64,000 nt of DNA from Brucella intermedia LMG 3301 (GTDB taxonomy: Bacteria > Pseudomonadota > Alphaproteobacteria > Rhizobiales > Rhizobiaceae): the NCBI RefSeq assembly GCF_000182645.1, contig NZ_ACQA01000002.1, forward strand, positions 1,793,001 to 1,857,000. Reading direction: 5' to 3'. This document shows positions 35,375-44,405 of this stretch, piece after piece (within the stretch, counting starts at the first letter, position 1; each line of letters starts with the position of its first letter). The notes under the pieces were generated by a model. The model did not search any database and had not been told where the DNA came from. It was given only the letters and a program-made list of their open reading frames with translations. The position numbers and the translations under genes are program-made.

Positions 35375-36472
35375 TCAACCGGGATGGCGGGCGAGCGAAC
35401 AACGGGGCTGCCATTCGGCATGCAGCACGATATCCTGCTGCGCGCGATCGGCGCTATCGAGCCGCTCCAGGACCAGACGGGCCGCGGCTTCGCCAACCTC
35501 GAGCAGCGGCTGCCGGATTGCCGTCAGTTTAGGGGTAAAGAACGACATCCAGTCCAGATCGTCGAAGCAGACCACGGACAGTTGCTGCGGAATGGAAATA
35601 TCGAGTTCGCTAATTGCCAGCATGGCGCCGGCTGACATCAATCCATCGGTGGTAAACAGCGCTGAAGGCGGGGTTTCCCGGGTCAGCAACGCGATGGCGT
35701 GCTGGCGGGCAATATCGATCGAATAGCTGCCCACCTGGCCAACGAGGCTCGGATCAAAGGCGATCCCGGCTTCCTCATGCGCTTCGATATAGCCGAGCAG
35801 ACGTTGCCAGCTCGGATAAAGCGATGAAATATCGATTTTCTTGTGCTGGCGGTCGTGAAGAAATGCGTTGAGATTCTTGTAGCGGCCATGCTCGAGTTCC
35901 GCCAGTACGCCAATCCGACTGTGGCCGTCGAGAATCATTTGGGTCACTGCGGCGTGGGCGGCCTGGCGGCCATTGACGGTCACCGAATCCGCCTTCAATC
36001 CCTTCACGCGGCGATCGATCTGAACCACCGGACAGCCGCTGGCAACGACATCGTGCAAGTGCTGCGCCTTGAGAATATCACAGGGCGCAATGATGATGCC
36101 GTCGGCCTGCTTTTCGCGCAGAAGATCCACTGCCTCCAGCTCACGATCGATCGATTCATCGCTGTTGGTGACGATCAAGCCAAAGCCGCGCGCACGAACC
36201 ACATCGGAAATACCGCGCAGAATACTGGCGTAAAACGGGCTTTGCATGTCGCCCGCGACAACGCCTATGGTCTTGCTGCGCCCGGTGATAAGACTGCGTG
36301 CCAGCAGATTGGGGCGATAGCCCAACATATCAGCGGATTTCTTCACCTTGTCGCGGATTTCTTCGCTGGTATAGCCATAGCCGCCCAAGACACGTCCGGC
36401 GGTCGCGGTGCTGACGCCGGCCAGGCGCGCTACATCGGCAATGGTCGTCTTGTCGGCGCGTCGTTCACTCAT
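35375..36472 (-). CDS. LacI-family transcriptional repressor of the fructosamine locus
   Basis: A 365-residue regulator: HTH at about residues 8-30 (TTIADVARLAGVSTATAGRVL), hinge near 55-62 (RPNLLARSL), and a periplasmic-binding-like ligand domain (TIGVVAGDMQSPFYASILRGI; LSVVCFDDLDWMSFFTPKLTAIRQP). It lies between the catabolic genes and the importer genes. Two near-identical 18-bp palindromes with the AACGTT centre typical of LacI operators flank the locus, so I assign them to this protein. The inducer is probably an Amadori compound or its phosphate. Confidence 0.93.
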   Translation of the reverse strand: MSERRADKTTIADVARLAGVSTATAGRVLGGYGYTSEEIRDKVKKSADMLGYRPNLLARSLITGRSKTIGVVAGDMQSPFYASILRGISDVVRARGFGLIVTNSDESIDRELEAVDLLREKQADGIIIAPCDILKAQHLHDVVASGCPVVQIDRRVKGLKADSVTVNGRQAAHAAVTQMILDGHSRIGVLAELEHGRYKNLNAFLHDRQHKKIDISSLYPSWQRLLGYIEAHEEAGIAFDPSLVGQVGSYSIDIARQHAIALLTRETPPSALFTTDGLMSAGAMLAISELDISIPQQLSVVCFDDLDWMSFFTPKLTAIRQPLLEVGEAAARLVLERLDSADRAQQDIVLHAEWQPRCSLARHPG

Positions 36473-36559
36473 GTCTGCGCGTTCCTTCCAAGCAGTTCCA
36501 CGCTGCTCAATACCTGTACCGTTTCATAGGCGATGATGGGCCTGATCTCAACTTTCAAC

Positions 36560-36590
36560 TTGACGGATGCGTTCAATCAATGGCTATATT
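36560..36590 (+). promoter_or_regulatory. Candidate promoter of the amino-acid-type importer operon
   Basis: TTGACG at 36560-36565 and, 17 bases on, GCTATA (overlapping TATATT at 36585-36590). The LacI operator begins at the -10 end, so a bound repressor would cover the transcription start. Promoter calls of this type are weak without mapping data. Confidence 0.45.
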
Positions 36591-36607
36591 GTGAGAACGT
36601 TCGCATA
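36590..36607. promoter_or_regulatory. LacI-family operator, site 2
   Basis: TGTGAGAACGTTCGCATA, matching the reverse complement of site 1 (34457-34474) at 17 of 18 positions. It lies 70 bases before the importer binding-protein gene and 118 bases upstream of the LacI gene on the other strand, so it could serve both importer control and autoregulation. Confidence 0.85.
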
Positions 36608-36676
36608 TCATTCTCAGCAACGCAAGTAGAAGACGAGCCTCGCACGGGGATAAAGTTCCAATCAAAGGGGAGATAA

Positions 36677-37552
36677 ATGACCAATCGTCGCAAAACCGCA
36701 TCCCGGCGCATGATGGTAGCGCTGGCGGCGCTGGCCACGGCCGCCAGCATCACCTCGGTGCATGCCGCACCGATCAAGGCACTACAGGACGCTGTGCCGG
36801 AGAATTACAGGAAGGGCGTCAAGATTGCTGCCTTCAATGACTGGCCACCGGACGAGTTTGTCGAAGACGGCGTCCTGAAAGGCTGGAGCATCGACATGGC
36901 CAAAGCCATGTCGGAACGCATTGGCGTACCATTCGAATTTACCGCAACCAGTTTCGACGCCATCATTCCGGGACTGGCCAGCAAGCGTTTTGACGCCGGA
37001 TTTTCTTCCTTCGGTGTGACGCCGGAACGGCTTGATTCGCTTGATTTCATTCCTCAGCGCAAGGAAGGTACCGCCTATGCCTTCTTGAAAGGCAAAGACT
37101 TTTCCATCAAGTCGGAAAAAGATCTGTGCGGCCAGAGCGTTGCAGTGATGACAGGCGCCTGGGACTACCAATATCTGAAGGAAAAGAGCGCGGAATTGTG
37201 CGAATCCGCCGGTGAGAAGCCGATTAACCTGCAGCAATTCACCACCCAGAACGCCGCCGAACTGGCTGTGTCCTCGGGGCGTGTTGAGATGGTGGCGGCC
37301 GGATCGGCAAAAATGCACTATATGGCCAAGATTACGGGGCGCTTCAGCGTATCTGAACTGGTCAGCAATCCGGTCTTCAACGGCATTGGCGTGCGCAAGG
37401 GTGATGCGCTTGGGCCAGTTTTCCGTGATGCCATCCAGTCCATGATCGATGACGGCTCCTACAAGGAAATCATGGCAAAGTGGGGCGTTGATGGCGCCGG
37501 CACCCTGGAAAAGGCGGTGCTGGTTACTAAGGACAATCCGGAGCCAAAATAG
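36677..37552 (+). CDS. Amino-acid-type (family 3) periplasmic binding protein
   Basis: A 291-residue exported protein with a signal peptide (MVALAALATAASITSVHAAP). The family 3 pattern follows: VKIAAFNDWPPDEFVEDGVLKGWSIDMAKAMSERIG, DAIIPGLASKRFDAGFSSFGVTPERL (the ER motif for substrate contact), and CGQSVAVMTGAWDYQYLKEKSA. By context (kinase, deglycase, shared operator) it probably binds fructosyl amino acids or related opine-like Amadori compounds. Start at 36677 follows AAGGGGAGATAA. Confidence 0.9.
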   Translation: MTNRRKTASRRMMVALAALATAASITSVHAAPIKALQDAVPENYRKGVKIAAFNDWPPDEFVEDGVLKGWSIDMAKAMSERIGVPFEFTATSFDAIIPGLASKRFDAGFSSFGVTPERLDSLDFIPQRKEGTAYAFLKGKDFSIKSEKDLCGQSVAVMTGAWDYQYLKEKSAELCESAGEKPINLQQFTTQNAAELAVSSGRVEMVAAGSAKMHYMAKITGRFSVSELVSNPVFNGIGVRKGDALGPVFRDAIQSMIDDGSYKEIMAKWGVDGAGTLEKAVLVTKDNPEPK

Positions 37553-37707
37553 TCAGGGCCGATTGAAGGAGAACGCCTGTCAGCCGGCGGCGGTGCGAAT
37601 ACAGCCGCGGTCCATTACGCAAGGGCCGGCCCGGAACACGGGCCGGCGGGTTTGGTAAGTTCGAATACGAATTTCGCTAAACACGATACGGTAGTCTGGA
37701 GTAAATC

Positions 37708-38634
37708 ATGGCAAGAACAGCAAAGACGGTCGCGCACCGGCCGGATATACATAGTGTCAAACCGATACCCGTGCGCCATCCGTCTCGATGGATCACCGGC
37801 GCCGTGCTCATTCTGATCGCATTGAGTTTTGCCAATATGCTGGCGACCAATGAGAACCTGCAATGGAACATTGTTGTGCGCTACATGTTTCATCCCGACA
37901 TTCTCGCTGGCTTGGCGCGCACGCTGTTCCTGACTTTTGCCGCAATGATCTTCGGTTTTGCAATCGGCATCATACTGGCCGTGATGCGCCTTTCGGCCAA
38001 TCCGGTGCTGCAATGGGCAAGCTGGCTGTGGATATGGTTCTTTCGCGGCGTTCCACCCCTGGTTCAGCTGATTTTCTGGTACAATCTGGCGCTTCTGGTT
38101 CCCAATCTGACCATTGGCATCCCGTTCGGGCCGACCTTGTGGTCCTGGGACATGAACACGCTGATCACGCCGATGAGTGCAGCACTGCTTGGCCTGTCCT
38201 TTACAGAAAGCGCCTATGCCGCCGAAACCATCCGCGCTGGCATCCAGGCGATCAATCCGGGCCAGACCGAGGCCGCCGCGACACTTGGCATGACGCGGTT
38301 TCAGATCATGAAGCGCATCGTGCTGCCGCAGGCAATCCGTATTATCATTCCGCCGATCGGCAATGACACCATTTCAATGCTGAAATTCACGTCGCTGGTC
38401 AGCGTGCTTGCCTTGCCCGATCTGCTCTATTCGGCGCAGATGATTTATTCGCGCACATATCAGACCATTCCGCTGCTGATCGTGGCTACGATCTGGTATC
38501 TCATCCTGTCAACCGCCCTGACTATCATCGAACACCATATCGAGAACCACCTGAAATCCCGGCAGATCACCTGTTCCGCGTCATTCCTGTCCAGACTGCT
38601 CCCCTTCAAATTTGCGCTTGGATATCAAAAATGA
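37708..38634 (+). CDS. Amino-acid-type ABC importer permease
   Basis: A 308-residue HisM/HisQ-class permease. Hydrophobic segments include [37 protein letters not shown] and [13 protein letters not shown], and the ATPase-contact loop reads [31 protein letters not shown]. The [17 protein letters not shown] segment is typical of the family. Start at 37708 follows CTGGAG. Only one permease gene is present, so it probably forms a homodimer. Overlaps the ATPase gene by 4 bases. Confidence 0.93.
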   Translation: MARTAKTVAHRPDIHSVKPIPVRHPSRWITGAVLILIALSFANMLATNENLQWNIVVRYMFHPDILAGLARTLFLTFAAMIFGFAIGIILAVMRLSANPVLQWASWLWIWFFRGVPPLVQLIFWYNLALLVPNLTIGIPFGPTLWSWDMNTLITPMSAALLGLSFTESAYAAETIRAGIQAINPGQTEAAATLGMTRFQIMKRIVLPQAIRIIIPPIGNDTISMLKFTSLVSVLALPDLLYSAQMIYSRTYQTIPLLIVATIWYLILSTALTIIEHHIENHLKSRQITCSASFLSRLLPFKFALGYQK

Positions 38635-39410
38635 GTGAAACGCCCGCGAGCTTGCCACTGTTGCAGGTGGAAAGACTGACCAAATCTTTTGGCAATCACC
38701 GGGTGCTCGACGGCATCGATATGACGGTGGAAAAGGGGGACGTGACCTGCATTGTCGGCCCATCCGGCTCCGGCAAAAGCACATTGCTGCGCTGCCTGAA
38801 CTATCTCGAAGTGCCGGATTCCGGTGCCGTGTTGCTCGAAGGCGAGCCGATCGGCATGCGTTGGCAGGGTGAGCGGCTTTATACGATGTCCTTCAACGAA
38901 CTGGCACGCCAGCGCCAGAAAATGGGCATGGTGTTCCAGGGCTTCCATCTCTTCCCCCATAAGACCGTGGTGGAAAACATCATCGAGGCGCCTATGATCG
39001 TACGCAAGATAGGTCGCCAGTCGGCCACCGCCGCGGCGATGAAGCTGCTGGAAAAAGTCGGCCTTACCGAGCGCGCGAATTATTATCCCGACCAGCTCTC
39101 CGGTGGGCAGCAGCAACGCGTGGCGATTGCCCGTTCATTGGCGATGCAGCCTCGGCTGATGCTTTTTGATGAACCCACATCAGCTCTTGATCCGGAACTG
39201 GTCGGTGAGGTTCTGGCGGTGATGCGCCAGTTGGCCGAAGATGGCGTGACCATGATTGTCGTCACGCATGAAATGAACTTCGCTCGCGAAGTCGCCGACC
39301 TTCTGATTTTCATGGATGGTGGCGTGATTGTTGAATCCGGCCCGCCTAAAAAGGTTATGGGCAATCCACAACATCCGCGTACTAAAAGTTTTTTGAAGCG
39401 CGTGGCGTGA
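38631..39410 (+). CDS. Amino-acid-type ABC importer ATPase
   Basis: A 259-residue ATPase of the GlnQ/HisP class: Walker [10 protein letters not shown] near residue 45, signature [19 protein letters not shown] near 157, Walker [15 protein letters not shown] near 180, H-loop [14 protein letters not shown]. Its ATG overlaps the permease stop. With the upstream permease and binding protein it makes a complete importer for the presumed Amadori compound. Confidence 0.94.
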   Translation: MSETPASLPLLQVERLTKSFGNHRVLDGIDMTVEKGDVTCIVGPSGSGKSTLLRCLNYLEVPDSGAVLLEGEPIGMRWQGERLYTMSFNELARQRQKMGMVFQGFHLFPHKTVVENIIEAPMIVRKIGRQSATAAAMKLLEKVGLTERANYYPDQLSGGQQQRVAIARSLAMQPRLMLFDEPTSALDPELVGEVLAVMRQLAEDGVTMIVVTHEMNFAREVADLLIFMDGGVIVESGPPKKVMGNPQHPRTKSFLKRVA

Positions 39411-39419
39411 CAGGAACGA

Positions 39420-40364
39420 ATGATGATAATTCTCAATGCACAGCAAACCGAAGCCGCGCTCGATTATCCGGGATTGATCGAAGCCTTGCGTCAAGCGCAT
39501 GCGAGCGGCAAACGACCGCAAAGCGACACTACCGTGCTTCAGGATCGGAAAAGCGCAGACAACCAGTTTGTGTCCCTGGTAGCTTGGCTCGAAGGGGAGG
39601 CGGTTGCCGTCAAGCTGGTCGGTGTTTTCCCTGCGAATGTCAAACTTCCTGTGGCCCAACCTTCGATCCAGGGCACGGTAACGCTGTTCAGCGGTCAGAC
39701 CGGCGAAGCACTCATGGTCTGTGATGGCGCCATTGAAACCTTCAAGAAGACGGCGGCAGATTCGGCACTTGGCGCCAGCCTGCTGGCGCGCAAGGACGCC
39801 CGTACCTTGCTGGTGGTTGGTGCCGGGGGGCTAGCGCCCCATGTGGTGGAGGCTCATTGCGCCAGCCGACCGTCGATCGATCAAGTCTTTATCTGGAACC
39901 GCAACTTCGACAGGGCGGAAAAACTTGCCAGCCGAATTGACATTGCCGGCGTCAACATCGTTGCCGTGGAGGATCTCGATAACACAGTCTCGAAGGCGGA
40001 AGTGATATCGTGTGTCACCATGTCGACCAGTCCGCTGGTTAAGGGAAAACTCCTCAAAGAGGGCGCTCATGTTGATCTGATCGGTGCCTATATGCCAGAC
40101 ATGCGTGAAGCCGATGATGACGTGTTCCGTCGTGCCGGACGGGTATTTGTCGATACGCGCCATTGCTGTGATGGTTCGGGTGAACTCGGAATTCCGCTCG
40201 CTACAGGACTTATCAACCATGAGCAAATCGAAGCTGATCTGATTGAGCTATGTCAGGGAAAACATCCAGGCCGCAGCGACGACCGCCAGATCACCGTCTA
40301 CAAAAATGTTGGCGGCGGGCATCTCGATCTGTTTACCGCGCAATACCTGTACAGCACTCTTTAA
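39420..40364 (+). CDS. Ornithine cyclodeaminase / mu-crystallin family protein
   Basis: A 314-residue enzyme with the family order: substrate region around ADNQFVSLVAWLEGEAVAVKLVGVFP (Lys for substrate carboxylate), GTVTLFSGQTGEALMVCDG, then the Rossmann segment TLLVVGAGGLAPHVVEAHCA and VISCVTMSTSPLVKG. Relatives are ornithine cyclodeaminases, ketimine reductases, alanine dehydrogenases and opine-type enzymes. Nine bases after the importer ATPase in the same operon, so it likely processes the amino acid freed from the imported compound. The exact reaction is not readable. Confidence 0.88.
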   Translation: MMIILNAQQTEAALDYPGLIEALRQAHASGKRPQSDTTVLQDRKSADNQFVSLVAWLEGEAVAVKLVGVFPANVKLPVAQPSIQGTVTLFSGQTGEALMVCDGAIETFKKTAADSALGASLLARKDARTLLVVGAGGLAPHVVEAHCASRPSIDQVFIWNRNFDRAEKLASRIDIAGVNIVAVEDLDNTVSKAEVISCVTMSTSPLVKGKLLKEGAHVDLIGAYMPDMREADDDVFRRAGRVFVDTRHCCDGSGELGIPLATGLINHEQIEADLIELCQGKHPGRSDDRQITVYKNVGGGHLDLFTAQYLYSTL

Positions 40365-40702
40365 GAGGGATGCCACGTTCAACAAGCACGGTATTGAACA
40401 CCGGATGGCTGTGAAGACCCGTTGTTGACTGGCAATCAGCGCATTGCAAGATTGATTGAAGTGCCATGTTATTTGCCTTGTTCCAGCTCCCAGCGTGTTG
40501 CGCGCGGGTAAGCTAGATGTATGTGAGACCTTTGATGGATCGTGTTCAAAACTATCGACTTGAAAGTGACCTAGAATTGTTTTTTGAAACAGGTATCCTT
40601 TGCGTCTTTATCGGGAATAGACAGGGCTTCTAAAGCTCTGGAATATTCTCCTTAAATATTACTTGGATGCGTGGCGGATGGGAGTCAAAAGGTTGACCTC
40701 TG
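40365..40702. other. Gene-poor stretch before the conjugation-gene remnant
   Basis: About 340 bases with no convincing complete gene. A minus-strand frame of 48 codons ending at 40630 (MDAVIDQNPRVEAREALAIL...) overlaps its right end and the start of the trbI remnant; it may be the tail of a lost gene. Confidence 0.4.
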
Positions 40703-40708
40703 ATGCTG

Positions 40709-41667
40709 CTCGTCAAAATGGCCAAAGCCTCTCGCGCTTCCACTCGCGGGTTTTGGTCAATGACGGCGTCCATGGCGCCGAATATCCAGACGCCGCGCGT
40801 CGATCCCGAAGAGCAGCGCCGGCTTGCCGAGATCGAGGCGGCGCGGCAGGCGAAACTCTTCACCGATAGCCGTGGAGAGCGGACTGCCGGTAATCCGCAG
40901 GTCGCATCCACTACGGCGGCGACGGCAACAGGTTCGGGCATAGATTCCGCGACCGGTCTCGCTCTTGCGGCCGAAACCCCGCCGCTCGATTCCGGTTCGG
41001 CGCAGAACATGCAGGATCGCAAACTTGCCTTCGTCAACGCCGATAACGACCACCGCACCGTCAGCGCTGACCGCGTGCAGGAAAAGGCGTCGCCCTATAT
41101 CGTGCAGGCCGGAACCGTGATCGCCGCCGCGCTGATTACCGGCATCAAGTCCGATCTTCCCGGCCAGATCATCGCGCAGGTCACGGAACACGTTTATGAC
41201 AGCCCGACCGGGAGCCACCTGCTGATCCCGCAAGGCTCCCGCCTGATCGGTCAGTATGACAGCCAGGTCGCGTTCGGTCAGTCCCGCGTATTGCTGGTAT
41301 GGAACCGGCTCATCATGCCGGACGGTACATCCATCGTGCTCGAACGCCTTCAGGGGCTGATCCGCAAGGCTACTCCGGTCTGGAGGATGGCGTCGATTAC
41401 CATTGGGGCCAATTGTTCAGGGCCGCGGCCCTCTCGACGCTGCTTGATATCGGCACGGAAATCGGTTCCAGCAATGACGAGGCCGAGATTGCCAAGGCGA
41501 TCCGCGAAAGCGCGCAGGATACCGCATCCGACGTCGGCCAGCAGATCGTGCGACGCCGGCTCAACATCCAGCCGACGCTCACCATCCGGCCGGGCTTCCT
41601 GGTGCGCGTGATCGTCCAGCGGGATTTACAGATGCAGATATATGGCGCGGCGAAGGAGCCGACATGA
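40709..41667 (+). pseudogene. trbI: trbI (VirB10-like conjugation protein) remnant with frameshift
   Basis: Two frames together give the TrbI/VirB10 C-terminal half: DPEEQRRLAEIEAARQAKLF, SPYIVQAGTVIAAALITGIKSDLPGQIIAQV, LIPQGSRLIGQYDSQVAFGQ, then after a shift GYSGLEDGVDYHWGQLFRAA and RRRLNIQPTLTIRPGFLVRVIV. The shift lies near 41351, where LQG replaces the expected L-P-G; loss of one C explains it. The N-terminal cytoplasmic and membrane part of TrbI is missing. The protein would have bridged inner and outer membranes in a type IV secretion channel; here it is inactive. Confidence 0.85.
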
Positions 41668-41999
41668 CCAAGCTGAAACTCTCCGCGATTCCTGACGATA
41701 AGCCGGTCAAGATCACCGTCGAGCTTCCGGCAGAGGTGTTTCAGGATTGCAGGCTTCGCCGTTTGACTGTAGCAGTTTCGATAACGTGCTGTCTGCCAGT
41801 GGAATTTGCACTTAACCGTTGTACAGGCGCTCTTTCACCTTTTATGAATATCGGCGTGAATTCACCTTACAGATATCAGGCTGTCTGCGATTGCCTGGGT
41901 ACTATTTCCAGCTGTGAAATGACACCCGCCAGCATGTGGCGAGGGCTAACCTTATCGGGCATGATGTTTAAGTTTGCGTACAGCATTCGCTATAATTAG
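41664..41999 (+). pseudogene. Small trbI-linked gene (DUF2274-like), 3' truncated
   Basis: The ATG overlaps the trbI stop. The first 27 residues (MTKLKLSAIPDDKPVKITVE...) match the small protein that usually follows trbI in integrative conjugative elements. From about position 41745 the sequence no longer resembles that family and the frame runs on in unrelated DNA to a stop at 41999, so the element's edge or a deletion point lies near 41745. Confidence 0.65.
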
Positions 42000-42095
42000 A
42001 GTCGACTTTTGAAATATTATACAAAGCTTTAATAAATTATAGCGCCGTGCTTTCGAATGAGCGTGCGACGCTGTTAGCAAAACAGAGCCGACGGA

Positions 42096-42653
42096 TCAAT
42101 CCATGAGATAACGCCATTTCACCATGCGTTCGCCCAGATCGATCATCTCGCCGTCGACGCTGAAGCGGCCATCGCCCTTATGGTGGATCAGCCGCTTTTC
42201 TTGCCGTGTGTTATCCACCCATATGCGCTGGACCTCCAGCACAAGCAGATTATAGCGTTGCGACCATCCATCATCCGCGATGCGGCATTCGAGATTGGCC
42301 CAGCATTCGCCCACCAGCGGCGCGTTCACGGTTTTTGCAGCGACGGGTGTGAGGCCGAAACGCTCGAATTTATCGAGCGTTTCGCCTGAACAATTGCCGA
42401 TATCCACCACCTTTTCCGCCAGATCGACAGTCGGCACGGCCAGCACGCATTCACGGCTTTCTAAAAGCGCCTGATGGCTGTAATCCCACGGACCGATGAT
42501 GGCGCCGACCAATGCCGGATCGTGGCTTATCATCATGTGAAAGCCCATGGTCATCAGGTTAGCGGAACCATCCGTCCCGCGCGTGGATACAAGCAGGATT
42601 GGGCCGGATTCGAGAATGCGATAGGCCTGTTCAGCCGGAAATTCGTCAAACAT
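42096..42653 (-). CDS. Flavin reductase-like FMN-binding protein
   Basis: A 185-residue protein from the ATG at 42653; a longer frame reaches 42695. The flavin-reductase split-barrel pattern is seen in GPILLVSTRGTDGSANLMTMGFHMMIS, LVGAIIGPWDYSHQALLES and VLAVPTVDLAEKVVDIGNCSG. Such proteins bind FMN and often reduce it for a partner oxygenase. It is followed on the same strand by nothing close, and preceded by three SDR genes; whether it works with the monooxygenase at 24.6 kb is unknown. Confidence 0.85.
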   Translation of the reverse strand: MFDEFPAEQAYRILESGPILLVSTRGTDGSANLMTMGFHMMISHDPALVGAIIGPWDYSHQALLESRECVLAVPTVDLAEKVVDIGNCSGETLDKFERFGLTPVAAKTVNAPLVGECWANLECRIADDGWSQRYNLLVLEVQRIWVDNTRQEKRLIHHKGDGRFSVDGEMIDLGERMVKWRYLMD

Positions 42654-42721
42654 GATACAGATCCATCGTGAATTTGATGGCCCGCCGCAAGCCATGCCTG
42701 CGGAGGGCCTTATTCATGCGG

Positions 42722-43576
42722 TTATTCGTCGAAGTCGGTGGCGTCTGACGCGCCACGCCATGCATCGATGTCCTTGCGCACGGCTTCCATCTTCTGTTCG
42801 GCCAGCATATTGGCGATCTTGCCCGCAAACAGATGCACCGGCGGTTCGGCCACGCTTGCCGCCTGCAGGACCAGCGTCGCCACTTTTTCGGGATCGCCCG
42901 CCTGCTTGCCGTCCAACTCGTTGAGATGCAGATCGAGCGAAGCCTGAGCTTCAGTATAATCGTCGATGGAGCGCTCGGCCACGACGAGACTGTCCTTCGA
43001 CAGGAACCCCGTGCGCACCGGGCCGGGATAGACGACCGTCGCCTTGATGCCCAGTTCTGAAAGTTCGGCGGCAAGGGTTTCGGTCAGACCGGCAAGCGCG
43101 AATTTGCTCGCGACATAACTGCCCCATCCGGCATAACCACCCTGAAAGCCGACGATGGATGCCACATTGAAGATATGGCCGCTACGCTGCCTGCGCAGAT
43201 GCGGCAATGAATGGCGCAGCACATGCAGGGGCGCGAAGACGTTGACGTCGAAATTGCGGCGCAGTTCGGCGTCGCTCAGCGCCTCCACAGCGCCCTGTTG
43301 ACCATAGCCGGCATTGTTGACCACGCGGTCGATGCGACCGAAACTGGCGATGGTCTTGTCGATGGCGGCTTTCACGCTTGCCTCGCTGACGAGATCGACT
43401 TCCAGTGCCAGAAATTGCGCGCTGTCGTCGCCAAATGCCTGCCGCAGGCTTTCGAGCGTGCGCGAGGTGGCGGCCACGCTATCGCCTTTGGCCATGGCCT
43501 GCCGTGCCAGAGAAAGGCCGATGCCGCGCGCAGCCCCCGTGATGAACCAGACCTTGTTTTGAGTTTGTTGCTGCAT
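42722..43576 (-). CDS. Short-chain dehydrogenase/reductase (SDR)
   Basis: A 284-residue classical SDR. Cofactor motif TGAARGIGLSLARQ (residues 14-27), NNAGYG near 88, catalytic Ser in NVASIVGF and YVASK near 155-160, and PGPVRTGF after it. The family reduces carbonyls or oxidises alcohols with NAD(P)H. It is one of three SDR genes in a minus-strand row that end upstream near an AraC regulator; substrate unknown. Confidence 0.92.
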   Translation of the reverse strand: MQQQTQNKVWFITGAARGIGLSLARQAMAKGDSVAATSRTLESLRQAFGDDSAQFLALEVDLVSEASVKAAIDKTIASFGRIDRVVNNAGYGQQGAVEALSDAELRRNFDVNVFAPLHVLRHSLPHLRRQRSGHIFNVASIVGFQGGYAGWGSYVASKFALAGLTETLAAELSELGIKATVVYPGPVRTGFLSKDSLVVAERSIDDYTEAQASLDLHLNELDGKQAGDPEKVATLVLQAASVAEPPVHLFAGKIANMLAEQKMEAVRKDIDAWRGASDATDFDE

Positions 43577-43602
43577 GAATGGATACTCCTGTTGTTTGTT
43601 GA

Positions 43603-44376
43603 TTATTGAATGGCCACGCTCATCCCGCCATCGGCCATGACGATGGCACCCACTATGTAGCTTGCGCGGTCCGAGGCGAGGAAAGCGACGACTTCAGCGA
43701 TTTCCTCAGGGGAAGCAGCGCGACCGATCGGTGCTTTGCGGCCATGTTCGGCAAGATAGGCGCGGCCATCTGGCTGGATTGCATTCGTGATATTGGTCAC
43801 TGCATCACCTGAGCCGACCGCATTGACGCGGATGCCGTGGCCGATGGCCTCAAGCGCCAACGTGCGGGTGAGTTGCGCCAGCGCGCCCTTGGATGCCGCA
43901 TAGGCGGCAATGCCGGGAAAGGACTGGAAGCAGGCATAGGAGCCAATATTGACGATTGCCCCGCGTCGGGCAGGCATCATCGCCCGCATGGCTTCACGCG
44001 AAAACAGGAAGGCACCAGTCGCGTTGACCGCAAGCACCTGGTTCCACTCATCAAGGCTCATCTCGGCCAAGGGCCGGTTGATGATGATACCGGCATTGTT
44101 AACCAGAATATCCAGTTGCCCGAATTCTGAAAGCGCTGTATCCACCGCACGTGCCGCGCTCGCTTCCTGCGCGACGTCCGCAACCAGTGGCACGATGCTG
44201 TCGCGGGCGAGGGCCTTGACATTATCGCTACGGCCGACCGCCACGATACGTGCGCCTTGAGCGTGAAGAAGCTCGACTGTCGCAAGGCCGATGCCGCTGG
44301 CGGCACCGGTGACGATAGCGACCCTGCCTGCAAAGGGCAGGTCGTGTTGGGGTGATGTTGTCATTGTCTGTGACAT
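43603..44376 (-). CDS. Short-chain dehydrogenase/reductase (SDR)
   Basis: A 257-residue classical SDR from the ATG at 44376 (AAGGA ribosome site). TGAASGIGLATVELL, NNAGIIINRPLAEM, NIGSYACF with catalytic Ser, YAASKGALAQLTRTLA with Tyr and Lys, and the C-terminal FabG-like ending (VAFLASDRASYIVGAIVMADGG). Second of the SDR row; 26 bases separate it from the next. Confidence 0.92.
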   Translation of the reverse strand: MSQTMTTSPQHDLPFAGRVAIVTGAASGIGLATVELLHAQGARIVAVGRSDNVKALARDSIVPLVADVAQEASAARAVDTALSEFGQLDILVNNAGIIINRPLAEMSLDEWNQVLAVNATGAFLFSREAMRAMMPARRGAIVNIGSYACFQSFPGIAAYAASKGALAQLTRTLALEAIGHGIRVNAVGSGDAVTNITNAIQPDGRAYLAEHGRKAPIGRAASPEEIAEVVAFLASDRASYIVGAIVMADGGMSVAIQ

Positions 44377-44405
44377 GATAGTCCTTGTCGATTGGGATTT
44401 GTCGC

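Noticed and set aside
40630..40776. Minus-strand frame MDAVIDQNPRVEAREALAIL...
   Set aside because: Could be the tail of a lost gene, but it overlaps the trbI remnant and has no ribosome site or known family, so it is not called.
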